From Ophiostoma sp. CBS 140.51 (lineage: Eukaryota; Ascomycota; Sordariomycetes; Ophiostomatales; Ophiostomataceae), in contig JANSLP010000210.1 of NCBI GenBank assembly GCA_029298735.1, forward strand, positions 1-56,840: 56,840 nucleotides of DNA. Reading direction: 5' to 3'. Position 1 is the stretch's first letter. Every line of letters starts with the position of its first letter. The notes beneath the pieces were generated by a model. The model worked only from the letters and a program-made list of their open reading frames with translations, searched no databases and was not told the DNA's origin. This document shows positions 10,180-19,936 of this stretch, in pieces. The position numbers and the translations under genes are program-made.

Positions 10180-13100
10180 CTACTGGGCCATTGCCAACAG
10201 CTTCGTCCAGTCGTCTTCACGGTCGACACGGATCTCGACGGGGCCCTTCTTTGTCTCGGCGTACAGCCGGACACCCTTGAAGTAGGCGAGAACACCACCA
10301 CGTCCGTCACCGCGCGCTGTCAAGCGGTACAGAGGACGACCCTCGGCGTGCACTTTCTTGCGTTCAGGGATAAACTGCAAGTCGTTAGACTCGCACCACT
10401 CCTCGACGTAGTGTCGAATGGACATTTCTTCATTGTCGGCAGATGGTGCAGCGGGAGCAGGCGGTGCAGGCTTCTCCTTCTCCTTATCACCATGGCGGTG
10501 ACTACTGTGGTGGTGCCGGCTGGAGTGGCCGTGTCCGTTATGGCGAGACGAAGACGAAGAGGATGTCTTGAGGGCAGGTCCCTTGCTGGGCGGTGCCAAA
10601 AACTGGCGAACACGGTCGGCGTTGTAAACACCGTCTACCACGCCCAAATCCAAAGCCTCATTGATCATAGACAGCCCACGTTCAAACTCGGCGGCCACAG
10701 ACGGCAGTTTCTGGATCGAAGCGGGAAACACTTCGTCGGCCCACCACTGGGACCATTGTCCGATGCGGTCGAGCGACTCGCCCGACCTTTCGTCCGTCAA
10801 CAACTTGTACAGTGCCTCGTGCCACATGGGAAACACTTCGGCCACCATGACCTCGCCGACCATTTCAGGTGCCAGCAGGGCCAGCCACTGGAACTCGCCG
10901 GTGACCACTTCGAGGTAGGCAGCCTGGTCGTGGGGGTCCACCCGGAACTGGGCGCGGATGTAACGGGCCATGCTGGGCAGGACATGGGACATGACGAGTG
11001 GGCGCCACTGGTCGCGGGAGGAGGATGATCCAGAAGGTCGAAGCACCGACTTCCACTGCCGCAGACCTGGAACAACACCACGGTAAAACTCCCACACATC
11101 AATGAGCTGGCGGAACTTGCGTTTGACCTGGGCCACAAGGCCATCGGCGCTGGCTGGGTCGAGATGGCGAGCAGGGAGGTAGGGCAGCCAGGGGAAGAGC
11201 CAGAGGTGGGGCAAGTTCTGATTTTGGGTCGTTTGTCTGCGCCGCTTGGGTTCCCACTTGGCGACGGCCTCGTCGAGGCGGCGGACAATGTCCTGCTCGA
11301 GTAGCTGGACGCGCACAAAGTCGGGAAGCACGGGCAACCAGGCTTCATAGAGGGCGAGCACACTGTCTGGGTCGTGCACAACATCCCAGGCACGGACAGC
11401 CGCCGACACATGCGGCAGCCACATGGTATAAATCATGGCCTCGTAGGGCGTGGCCGTGGCCGACTTGCGTCTCCGGAAGCCGAAGGGGTCGTGGCGGTCA
11501 TGCGGATCCTTGGCCTCGAGCAGCTTGCGGGCTGCTGCTGCATCTGGTCCGAAACTAAGGAGGCCCTGGATCGACAGCAAGCCGTCCACGAGATGCTGAT
11601 TCGGGTCCTTTAGGGGCGACCAAGCCTCCATGGCCTGCTTAAAGAGGGGGTGGAGAGCTGCCACGCTAATGTCGGAAAGTGCGTCCTTCATCTCGCCCAT
11701 GGATGCTGGCGGGATGGTCTCCGACGCGGTCTGGAGCTGTGTAATTGTACGGTCCCACATCGGTCGCCATGTGTTGTCGATGTCGGTCGAGTCGGTAATA
11801 ATCATTTCGTTATCGTTGTTTTTGTCATCTGCCGGCTGCATGGACAGCTTCGAAAAGGCGCCAGTCATGGATGTATGCGCCTGTAGGTTGCCCTCGATCT
11901 CGGCCAGTTCTTGACGTGCCTGCTGGGCCTGCAGCTCGGCAAACGCTTTGCGGTTCTGCAAGCTCTGCCACTCCTCGAGAATGGCCATAAAGTCGCTCTG
12001 GGCACGGCGCGCCAGTTTCCGCGACTCGGCCTGCTCGGCCGTCTCTTCGGTGGCAGTGGCGGATGGTGTCCCACTGACAAAAGGTGATGCTGTGCCTGCT
12101 GCCGCGCCACTCGTCGGCGTCATGAGACCAGAGGAGGACGTCAATAGACGCTTGCCCGGGCCCGTCATGTCGAGGATTGGTGTAAAGGCTTCAGGGATGT
12201 GCAGTCCGGGAGCGGCCTTTTTGACTTCGTCCATTGTCATGTACTTCTTCTTGGGCCGTCGTGGTGTGCTCGTGCCGCTGTTGGTGCCGCCACTGCCACC
12301 AGAAGCCATGGCCTTTTTCCGTCGTGCTGCCGCCGCAGCCTTGACTTTCTTCTCTTCCTCCTCCGAGTCAATGACTTCCTCGCCGCGCAGACGGGCCTGC
12401 CGTTTTTCTTCTTGCCGCTCCTTTTCGGATTTCTCGCGCACAGCACCCAGACCAATACCCTGGGGCCGCAGGTTGGCCTCGATGATAATGTTGCGACCCT
12501 GGCCCTGGCTACCGAGACCCTGGCCCTCCACGAAACCCATCTTGGCCATCATGCGGGCACCAAAGGACTTTGGGTTGAAGCTGCTGCCACCGCCAGAAGA
12601 CGCGCCACCACCACGGCCACCGCCGCCTCCGCGTGCTGGCTTTGAAGAGAAGGCACTGGGTCGTGCGACGACGGCGGGTTCTTTTGTTGTTTGGCCCTGC
12701 GGGCGGAGGACAGGGTCGAAGGCAGAGGAAGGGACGAAGCCTTGTCCCAGGGGGTTTCGTGTATCGACATTGGCGGCGTCGTCGTTGTTATCGTCGTCGT
12801 AGGTGGATGCGCTTGCCGGTTGGAAAGAGGGAGGAGGTCGTCGTGAGTTGTTGTATTTGCTGTTGTTCTTGCCGTTTCGACTGCTCTGGAAGGATGCTGG
12901 CACGAAGCCGAGTCCGCCGCCTGACTGTGAAGTGGTGTTTGATGCACCCAGGCCGAGTCCGCCGTGACCATGACTTCCAAATCCCAGTCCAATCCCGGGC
13001 GTCGCTTCGTCGTCGTAGTCGTCGTCGTAGTCGTCCTCGTCGCCGTCTTGTTTTTCGTAGTCTTCGTCGTCTTGGACGCCGGCTGCTCTCTTGGCCGAGC

Positions 13101-13515
13101 TGCTCAGCCCGAACCGGCCGTCCTCTTCGCTCTCCTCCTCCTTCTGGTCCTCGCTGTCGCTCGCGTTGTCGTCCTCGTCCTCATCTTTACCCATCTTCTC
13201 CTTCTGTCCAGACGACACAAAACTCATCCCCTGTTTCCGCAAGGGTTGTCGCTGCTTCCATCGCCGCTGGGTGTGGTCGTCTTCGCTGTCGCTGCCGAAA
13301 ATGCCGAGCGCCGCGCTCTCCTTGGCATTGCGCCCCGTTCGTCTTCGTTTCCGCGGGTTGAAGTCGCCAAACTCATTGTCGCCCGTGTTTGTTGTCGAGG
13401 GCATGCGGTACGCGTTGCTGTCGTCGTCCGACCCGGAATCGGACGACGAGTAGGCATCGGCACCAGCCGCGCCCTTGGCCATGTTGGCGGCCGCGCTGCC
13501 GGAAGTAAAATCCAT
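10180..13515 (-). CDS. TFIP11/Ntr1-like spliceosome disassembly factor (G-patch, GCFC)
   Basis: A 1111-residue single-exon protein. The frame is open to 13599, but the only upstream initiator is TTG, so the first ATG (13515, MDFTSGSAAA) is the likely start. The N-terminal third is disordered and acidic with a basic RKRRR nuclear-localisation-type stretch. A G-patch lies at about 319-364 (GFVEGQGLGSQGQG followed by RPQGIGLG). The C-terminal half matches the GCFC/TFIP11 helical region (LHPLFKQAMEAWSPL; WLFPWLPYLPARHLDP) and ends in the family's tail (RHYVEEWCESNDLQFIPER). In yeast, Ntr1/Spp382 uses its G-patch to activate the DEAH helicase Prp43 for release of the lariat-intron spliceosome; the same nuclear role is inferred here. 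A His-rich tract (RHNGHGHSSRHHHSSHRHG) precedes the C-terminal tail. Confidence 0.92.
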   Translation of the reverse strand: MDFTSGSAAANMAKGAAGADAYSSSDSGSDDDSNAYRMPSTTNTGDNEFGDFNPRKRRRTGRNAKESAALGIFGSDSEDDHTQRRWKQRQPLRKQGMSFVSSGQKEKMGKDEDEDDNASDSEDQKEEESEEDGRFGLSSSAKRAAGVQDDEDYEKQDGDEDDYDDDYDDEATPGIGLGFGSHGHGGLGLGASNTTSQSGGGLGFVPASFQSSRNGKNNSKYNNSRRPPPSFQPASASTYDDDNNDDAANVDTRNPLGQGFVPSSAFDPVLRPQGQTTKEPAVVARPSAFSSKPARGGGGGRGGGASSGGGSSFNPKSFGARMMAKMGFVEGQGLGSQGQGRNIIIEANLRPQGIGLGAVREKSEKERQEEKRQARLRGEEVIDSEEEEKKVKAAAAARRKKAMASGGSGGTNSGTSTPRRPKKKYMTMDEVKKAAPGLHIPEAFTPILDMTGPGKRLLTSSSGLMTPTSGAAAGTASPFVSGTPSATATEETAEQAESRKLARRAQSDFMAILEEWQSLQNRKAFAELQAQQARQELAEIEGNLQAHTSMTGAFSKLSMQPADDKNNDNEMIITDSTDIDNTWRPMWDRTITQLQTASETIPPASMGEMKDALSDISVAALHPLFKQAMEAWSPLKDPNQHLVDGLLSIQGLLSFGPDAAAARKLLEAKDPHDRHDPFGFRRRKSATATPYEAMIYTMWLPHVSAAVRAWDVVHDPDSVLALYEAWLPVLPDFVRVQLLEQDIVRRLDEAVAKWEPKRRRQTTQNQNLPHLWLFPWLPYLPARHLDPASADGLVAQVKRKFRQLIDVWEFYRGVVPGLRQWKSVLRPSGSSSSRDQWRPLVMSHVLPSMARYIRAQFRVDPHDQAAYLEVVTGEFQWLALLAPEMVGEVMVAEVFPMWHEALYKLLTDERSGESLDRIGQWSQWWADEVFPASIQKLPSVAAEFERGLSMINEALDLGVVDGVYNADRVRQFLAPPSKGPALKTSSSSSSRHNGHGHSSRHHHSSHRHGDKEKEKPAPPAPAAPSADNEEMSIRHYVEEWCESNDLQFIPERKKVHAEGRPLYRLTARGDGRGGVLAYFKGVRLYAETKKGPVEIRVDREDDWTKLLAMAQ

Positions 13516-14157
13516 GTCTGTTGGTGAGTTGTCGAGATGCGGACAGACAGAGGGTTGACGACAGGAGTGTTGATGTTGACGTTGAAATTCTGGCGGCAAA
13601 AGTTTAGATGCTGGCTGGTGCCTGTCGCGACAGTGTGCTGCCGACAGTAAATTTTTAGTGCTTGCCCAGCGCGACTGCCATAACGCGTTATCTTATCGGA
13701 GCAGGCATGCTCCGTATTATGTAAGCAATTACCAAGGAGCACACGACCTCACCATCAGTGCATCCTGGAACAGCCAATTAAGGCCTATTCGAGGATAAAA
13801 AAGTCTTGAAGGAGAATAAAAGAAACAAATAATTAATCTGACTGTCTGTCTTCCTTTGACATCCACGCCCTTCCGCTGTTGTGTCCGCCGATGACGAATG
13901 ACGATACGGACATAGGTGGTGACTGACAGGTGACAGCAGCTTAGGCAAGCTTTTAGGCGCTGTCGGCGCTGCTGTAGTGCTACAACGAGGCGCAGCCCTG
14001 CGCTAACGCCACCCTGTAGTGGGGGTTCTGAGCTAGTCTTACCGTCCTGCCTAACATTCTGTCGCAGCCTTGTCTCGCTATCTCGCTCTTTCCCTCTTTC
14101 CCTCTTTCCTTCTTTATCATCTATTCCCAACAAACATCACCGGATTCACTACTCAAA
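13516..14157. promoter_or_regulatory. Divergent intergenic region
   Basis: 642 bp between the minus-strand TFIP11-like gene and the plus-strand PY-motif gene, so it should hold both promoters. A pyrimidine-rich tract (14072-14118) directly precedes the 14158 start, as is common in filamentous-fungal promoters. No TATA box is obvious on either side. Confidence 0.5.
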
Positions 14158-14943
14158 ATGGCGTCAACAACAGAACCAACAGACGACGCAACATCGTCGA
14201 GAACGGCATACGACGACCTCAAGCGGCTGACGCCCTCACTGGCCGCCGAGCTCGACCACCTACGCGCATCTCTCAGAGAACACAATCTATGGCTGCAACG
14301 ATACGGCCAGGGCCAGGGCCAGAGTGACGATGAAGCTTTGGCGGCCGTGCCGGCTGGATTGCCAACCCTGACGACGGGGCCGCCGGCAGAAACGTCGGCA
14401 ACGGCACAAGAAACAGCTCCGGCACCGCCCCCACCTGCGCGCACCACGACTGCGTCGCCGCCGCCGGCGTTTACCTCGACCCCCACATCAGCCCAACCAT
14501 CACAACCAACATCAACACAACCCACATCCACATCCACACCAGCGCAGCCGTCCGCCTCCCCCACCACCCCCGACATCCCCTCCTATGCTAGCATCGTCGA
14601 CAACACCTTACCGCCCTACGCCGCCTCCGAAGTGCCCCTGTATAGCAGCGCCGTCCGCGATGACGTCATGCAGCGCCGCGACCAGTTGATGGAATATTTG
14701 AGGGAGGGCGAAGAAGTGCTGCGGGACTACTCGGCGCGGCTGGCCGACTTGGCACGCGAGCTGGGTCTACCAGCCGAGGATGCTGATTTGTTGGGCACAT
14801 GGAACGAGGCGGCTCCAGACAATGCGCTGCCGTCGTACACGCAGATTGAGGGGCGGGAAGAGCTCATGGTGGGCGGTGTGGGCGAAGTGCCGCCTACGTA
14901 TGCAAGAGGGTCTGCTGTCGAGACTGTTGGTGAGAGAGGTTAA
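14158..14943 (+). CDS. Proline/threonine-rich protein with PY motifs and coiled coil
   Basis: A 261-residue single-exon protein with an ATG in good context (CAAAATGG). Residues about 15-50 form a charged helical segment, 63-140 are Pro/Thr/Ser/Ala-rich and disordered, and 168-205 are predicted coiled coil. Five short Tyr motifs flank these parts: IPSY (140-143), LPPY (151-154), VPLY (159-162), LPSY (224-227) and PPTY (245-248). PPxY, and the variant LPxY, are the sequences recognised by WW domains of Rsp5/Nedd4-type ubiquitin ligases, so this could be a ligase adaptor or substrate. That is inference from motifs only. No enzymatic domain and no membrane segment are visible. Its 3' end lies 55 bp from the convergent dehydrogenase stop. 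Confidence 0.72.
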   Translation: MASTTEPTDDATSSRTAYDDLKRLTPSLAAELDHLRASLREHNLWLQRYGQGQGQSDDEALAAVPAGLPTLTTGPPAETSATAQETAPAPPPPARTTTASPPPAFTSTPTSAQPSQPTSTQPTSTSTPAQPSASPTTPDIPSYASIVDNTLPPYAASEVPLYSSAVRDDVMQRRDQLMEYLREGEEVLRDYSARLADLARELGLPAEDADLLGTWNEAAPDNALPSYTQIEGREELMVGGVGEVPPTYARGSAVETVGERG

Positions 14944-14998
14944 ATGGATAAGGTCGTTCAAGACGATAGAATGCCAGTTATTTTTTATCTACACTACG

Positions 14999-16078
14999 CT
15001 ACGCACGTATCCGTACTGGGTTCATGTTGCCCGTGATAAACCCTTGCAAATTCTCCAGCAGCATGCGGTGCTGGTTTGCTTTTGTCTGGGCACCCAGCCA
15101 GGCCGTGTGTGGTGTCACAACCAAATTGAGTCCTGACGCTGCCACCTCGGGTGTGAGGAGAGGACTCACCTCGGGCCCGGCGGGTTCGACCGCAAAGACA
15201 TCCACGCCGGCGCCGCCAATCTGGCCCGAGTGCAGCGCTTTTAGGAGTGCACCCTCATCCACGACACCACCCCGTGCCACATTGATCACAACACAGTCCG
15301 CCTCCTTTATGGCCGCAAACTCTGCAGTCGACAGCAGGTTGCGCGTGTCGTCCGTCAATGGGCAGCACAGCACCACGACGCTGGCCACCTTTAGAGCTTC
15401 TAGAAATGGTACGCGGCTTTCGGCCGCTGTATCGTGTCCCTTCCGTCCCGCCACGATAACGTTCATCCCCAACGCTTTTAGTAGTGTCGCAACCCGCTGG
15501 CCCACCCCGCCGTACCCCAAGATGGCCACCGTCTCATCTCGACAGCTCCGCGCTGCCAGCCCGTTGATGAGCGCCGAGTGGATGATGGTGCCACGCTCAG
15601 GCCACAGGTTCTGGTGCAGCTGCTGCATCGACGGCACCATTTTGCGGCGGCACGCAAAATAGAGGCCGACCGCATGCTCGGCGACGGCGTCGACGTTGCA
15701 GCCGTGAGCATTTAGCACCCTGATGCCGCGGGCACGACAAAGCGGTAAATCGATCGAGTCGGTGCCGGCGACCATGGCCGTAATCATTCGGAGACGGGGC
15801 GTGATGGCTGGGTCGAGGGCGGCGGCTTGGATCAGGACGGTAGTGACAATGGCAATGTCGGCATCTTTGAGACGCTGGCCGACTTGATCGGGGTGTGTGC
15901 GCTCGTAGATGGTCAACGAAAAGGTATAGGGTGGCGGTAAGGTGATGGCGGGCAGGCCGGTAAAAACGGTTTCAAGGGCGACAATGTTGAGGTGCTGTGG
16001 CAGGTTGGTCGGGGCTGACACCGAGGCCGACACTGACGCCGGGACGGCTACTGCCGTAGCCGTTTCCGAAGCGGCCAT
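14999..16078 (-). CDS. D-isomer-specific 2-hydroxyacid dehydrogenase
   Basis: A 359-residue single-exon enzyme. The Rossmann motif GYGGVG is at 188-193. The catalytic Arg269 (NVARGGVVDE), Glu298 (DVFAVEP) and His324 (TPHTAW) are all present, so it should reversibly reduce a 2-oxoacid to the D-2-hydroxyacid. After the second Rossmann strand the sequence reads VAGRKGHD, with Arg/Lys where NAD-specific enzymes carry Asp, which favours NADPH. This resembles the glyoxylate/hydroxypyruvate reductase branch; the exact substrate cannot be read from sequence. The first 28 residues (Ala/Ser/Val-rich) precede the catalytic domain and are low complexity. There is no peroxisomal SKL tail (the end is RIRA) and no strong mitochondrial presequence, so it is probably cytosolic. 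Confidence 0.9.
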   Translation of the reverse strand: MAASETATAVAVPASVSASVSAPTNLPQHLNIVALETVFTGLPAITLPPPYTFSLTIYERTHPDQVGQRLKDADIAIVTTVLIQAAALDPAITPRLRMITAMVAGTDSIDLPLCRARGIRVLNAHGCNVDAVAEHAVGLYFACRRKMVPSMQQLHQNLWPERGTIIHSALINGLAARSCRDETVAILGYGGVGQRVATLLKALGMNVIVAGRKGHDTAAESRVPFLEALKVASVVVLCCPLTDDTRNLLSTAEFAAIKEADCVVINVARGGVVDEGALLKALHSGQIGGAGVDVFAVEPAGPEVSPLLTPEVAASGLNLVVTPHTAWLGAQTKANQHRMLLENLQGFITGNMNPVRIRA

Positions 16079-17085
16079 TGTTCACAAACGGTGTTTGGTA
16101 TGAACATAAAACTTAAATAAACAAAATAATGATCAAAAATAGAAAGTAAATTGAATCAAAGTAAAATCTAGAAAAAGCGAAAAGCGAAAAGCAAAAGTAT
16201 AATAAATGACGAAAGAAAGGCAATCGTGAAAGAAAAAAATAACACGCGACAAGACAAAAAGTCGAAAAGCTCTCCTCGTCGACAACAATAACCAGACCCA
16301 AGGCCCAATCTCTCCCTTGTCGGCGATAAAGACGGTGATCGAGCTGGAGCAGCTTGTTATGCTATCAGTTTCGACCTGCATCGGGTTAGATCCGGCCGTC
16401 AAGTCAAGACTTGACAGAAGCGTGATCCGCTGCTCATAGTTGACTTCAGAGTTGCCTTCCGAATTAGGAAATGTAGTCGACAAATCCCTCTTCCCATCCC
16501 CGTGTTAGTGAACTGTCACTTACGTGCGGCACAAGAGCACGGACCAGGACGCGGGAACGAACGCTGGCTATCCGACAGCATATGCTATCGCGGGCATCTC
16601 TCCAAACAGTACAAAAAGAGGGGAGCAGCTGCGTGTTTGCAAAGTGCATCGCCTAAACTTGCCCAAACTAGTTCAATGTTGTTGTGGGGAAGAGTCTTGA
16701 CGCTGCATGTGGTCGCTTGTTCTTGCCCGGTCGTGTGTTGGCCTCGACAACTCGAATCCAAGCTCTTATCATTGGACCCCAAGCTTGTCGACTTTCTTGA
16801 TGTGCACAAGTACAGAACAGTAGTTGTTTTACTTGCACTCTCTCAAACGTCCCGAGGTGTGTGTCCATACAGACCGTCTCCTCTTTCTTTTGGGTAGTCG
16901 GGCATTCGCAAGTTGTGTGTGTCTGATAAGAGCGAAGATGAGGGGGTGCGCGAGACGAGATACTTGTAGTTGTCCAGGCCCAGCTCTTTGGGAAACTACC
17001 TTTGGGTCTTGCATTGAGCGGCTTGACGAAATCAAAGTAAAAGCAACAAATCACAAGTAAACAAAAAGCAGCAACATTGTCAACA
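16079..17085. promoter_or_regulatory. Divergent intergenic region
   Basis: 1007 bp between the dehydrogenase (minus) and the M20 hydrolase (plus). The left 200 bp are A-rich and are probably the dehydrogenase leader. No convincing open frame, tRNA or repeat is seen. Confidence 0.45.
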
Positions 17086-18488
17086 ATGGGCTCCATCGAA
17101 AAGGACACGTCGACTGCGGCAGTGGACATGCCATTGCCTGCACACTATGCCGCACTCAAAACCAACGGCAAACGCATGATTTCGACGCTTGACGAGGCCT
17201 GCACTTGGGGTCAGACGCCCGATGGTGGAATGAGTGAGTACTTGGTGCACCCAGTCAGGGTTGTAAATGCTTCCCTTGCTGACTAGCAGACCGCCTCGCA
17301 CTCAATGATGACGACAAGAGTGTGCGTGAATGGTTCGTGGCCGAGACGGAAAAGTGCGGCTGCAAGGTCATCGTCGACGCCATGGGCAACATTTTCGCCG
17401 TGCGCCCGGGACAGAACAACGACCTGCCGCCCATCGGTATCGGCTCGCACCTCGACACGCAGCCCACCGGTGGACGCTATGACGGGATTCTGGGTGTGAT
17501 GACGGGTCTCGAAGTGCTGCGCACCCTGCACGACAACAATGTGACGACGTATGCGCCGCTGGCAGTGATTGATTGGACCAACGAAGAGGGCGCGCGGTTT
17601 GCACCGGCGATGCTGGCGTCGGGGACCTGGGCGGGCGCGTTCACGACCGAATATGCACATGCACGGACCGATTCGGCCGGCAAGACACTGAGCGGCGAAC
17701 TCATGCGGATCGGGTTCTTGGGGGACACTCCTTGCTCCTACGAGGCCAACCCGCTGACGGCCCATTTGGAGCTGCACATTGAACAGGGCCCCGTGCTGGA
17801 CGCGGCGGACCAAAGCCTGGCGGTTGTCCAGGGAATTCAGGCGATCCGCTGGTACCACGTCGACTTGGTAGGCCGCGAGGGCCACACGGGCACGACGCCG
17901 ATGCACACGCGTGCGGATGCTTTGCTGGGCGCGGCGCACATGATTGTGGCAGCCAACACTCTTGCCAACGCCATGGCAGCCGCACAGCCCTTGAGCAAGG
18001 CCATGGCGACGGTGGCCGTGGTGCAGCCGACGGAACCGGACAAGTTCCCACAGAGCATCAACACGATTGCGGGGCGCGTGCGGCTGGCGCTGGATCTGCG
18101 GACGGCAACAGATGCGGACGGCGAGGCTCTGGACGCGAAGTGTCGGGCACGGTTTGCAGAGATTGCCGCGTCACACGGTCTGGCATTCAAGATGGACTGC
18201 TTCTGGGTATCGCCGGCGCAGCATTTCGATGCAGACGTGGTGGCCTGTGTGCGGGCGTCGACAGGCAGTGGTGCCATGGAACTGGTCAGTGGTGCAGGGC
18301 ATGACAGTGGCTACACCAACATGCGCGTGCCAACGGGTATGATTTTCACACGGTGTCGTGAGGGCATCAGCCACAACCCTGCGGAGTACACGCGGCCCGA
18401 GGATGTTGCGCTGTCGGCCGAGGCCATGCTGGGTGCGTATTTGCGGTATGATGATCTTGTCCGGCAGAAGATGGAAGGCAATGTGTAG
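17086..18488 (+). CDS. M20-family amidohydrolase (beta-ureidopropionase / allantoate amidohydrolase type)
   Basis: Two exons, 17086-17233 and 17290-18488, joined over a 56 bp GTGAGT...GCAG intron, give 448 residues. The splice rebuilds the conserved GGMNRLALNDDD. The ATG at 17086 (MGSIEKD) is preferred over an upstream TTG. Metal and catalytic motifs of the M20 hydantoinase/carbamoylase group are intact: GSHLDT (101-106), GGRYDGILG (110-118), the catalytic-acid motif NEEGARF (147-153), HIEQGP (212-217), GREGHTGTTPM (244-254), and near the end GAGHDSGY and GISHNPAEYT. The family hydrolyses N-carbamoyl or allantoate-type substrates using a di-metal centre. The length is close to the yeast-type beta-alanine synthase Pyd3, so a role in reductive pyrimidine catabolism is the best guess; allantoate or L-carbamoylase activity cannot be excluded. 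Confidence 0.88.
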
Positions 18489-18592
18489 CAGTGTGTGGTT
18501 GTGGTGCAGGGAAATTGAAAAGTAGGAGGATAATAAAAATATTAGAAAAAGAAGAAGAAAATGAAGCGCGAAAAAGAGAAACGTGGTAAAAA

Positions 18593-18608
18593 TTTTTTTT
18601 TTTTTTTT
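18593..18608. repeat. 16-base poly-T homopolymer
   Basis: An uninterrupted run of 16 T in the A/T-rich 3' flank of the M20 hydrolase. It is probably slippage-prone and of no assigned function. Confidence 0.8.
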
Positions 18609-18769
18609 GCGGGATATGTTGCTTTAGAAAGTAGATGGGAAAAAAAGGCGGAAAAAAGATCAAAGCAAGAAATGTCAAAAATGAAACAACAAAACACTCC
18701 CCTCCCAAAACAACGCAAAAAAAATAATAGCAGCAGCAAAATCCAACAGCAAAAAACACCGTCGCCGTC

Positions 18770-19341
18770 CTAGGCAATGGTGGCCTTGAAACCCGTGTAG
18801 TCCTCAATATCTTGCAAGACCCACTCCATGGGTGTAGTGGAGGAGATATCGATGGGCTTTTCGCCCGCGTCAACTCCAGACATGGCCGTCTAGTCCAAGA
18901 AAGGCTCTGGTACGGGGTGTTGCGGTGGGGGGTGTCTTGCAGTCGGCAGAGGGTCAAGCTGCGCGTAGGAAAAACGGGCCGAGACCAAACGGCCTCTTCG
19001 CGGCCGTCGAGCACCTTTCGACTGAACGCTTCCGCGGGGCTCAGCGTCTCCACGGACACGCCGCTCACGGCACCATGGTGATAGACATAGCGGGGCGACA
19101 AGTAGTTATCGTCCCCGGCCGTTTTGTCGTCGTTGTCGTCGTTGTCGTCTTTGTCGTCCTCCGCGACATCCTCCGCGACATCCTCGTCCATTCGCTCGTG
19201 CATGGGCTCATCCTGTGCATCGTCAATTGTGGTAGGGGGCGGCCACAGCCGTAAATATCCCGTATAATTTACTCTGCTTAAGAGTGCTGAAGCCGTCCAG
19301 CTCGCCCTCTTAATCTTTCCGAGACTCCACCAGTTATGCAT
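18770..19341 (-). pseudogene. Unknown protein gene, frame-broken or unresolved introns
   Basis: Two coding-like blocks on the minus strand lie in different frames. The upstream block runs from an ATG at 19341 through an acidic repeat (DEDVAEDVAEDDKDDNDD) to YLSPRYVYHHGAVSGVSVET and SPAEAFSRKVLDGREEAVW. The downstream block reads RFSYAQLDPLPTARHPPPQ...PVPEPFLD, then a TAG, then TAMSGVDAGEKPIDISS...MEWVLQDIEDYTGFKATIA to a stop at 18770. The TAG before ACGGCC (18890-18892) could be an intron acceptor, but I find no good donor. Both blocks have GC-rich third positions. Either introns are misread here or the gene has one frameshift and one nonsense codon. I do not recognise the family. Confidence 0.35.
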
Positions 19342-19936
19342 GTAGGCACGCTGGTGTTGCCCAGACAAAGCGCGCCGTTACGTCCGCTTGCATCCCGGCC
19401 TCGAAAGCAGCCGTGGAACCTCTGGCCCTGTCCCTCTCCCTCCCCGCAAGCCGAGCCCACCCCCGGGTGAAATCATTGGACTTCTGGCAAATCTGACCGT
19501 GTCTGACCGCGCCCCAGAACTTGGTCCTATTGATATGGCTACGCAGAGGCACGCGGTACTGAGCTGTGAGCTGTACGGTCGTGGGCAGTGCAAGAAAAAC
19601 CATACGGCCTTTGATTCTGATCTCGCGAAGTCTTTTCTTATTTTTCTTGATTTACTTTTCTCCTCATTTCATAAAAGAATTGATGCTTTGTTTTGTTTCT
19701 CAAACACCTAGTCATCTTTACGCTCTTGTGAATGTGCAATGCAATGACAATAATAATAAAAAATCAAAAGACAAGAAAGTAAGTAAAAGTAGACGTGACA
19801 AACATCGCTATTGATAAATCTGCGCTAACTGGGACCAAAAAAATCATACAATAATACAACGGCAAACGCTCGTGTAGCCGTTTACTTTCTTCAGATACCC
19901 CCTCATCTCCCTCGTTCTCTCTCTCACTTTACTACT
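19342..19936. other. Intergenic region
   Basis: 595 bp between the unknown minus-strand gene and the VPS13 stop. Several short open frames occur with no recognisable content. The right half is AT-rich and fits the VPS13 3' untranslated region; the left half should hold the promoter of the 18770-19341 gene. Confidence 0.4.

Noticed and set aside
10147..11028. 293-codon plus-strand frame
   Set aside because: Antisense shadow of the TFIP11-like gene.
13516..13599. 28-residue N-terminal extension of the TFIP11-like protein
   Set aside because: It starts at TTG; the first ATG is at 13515.
18367..19368. Single 333-codon minus frame read straight through
   Set aside because: Its second half is out of frame with the better coding block ending DYTGFKATIA and runs into poly-T; only the two blocks are kept as a broken gene.
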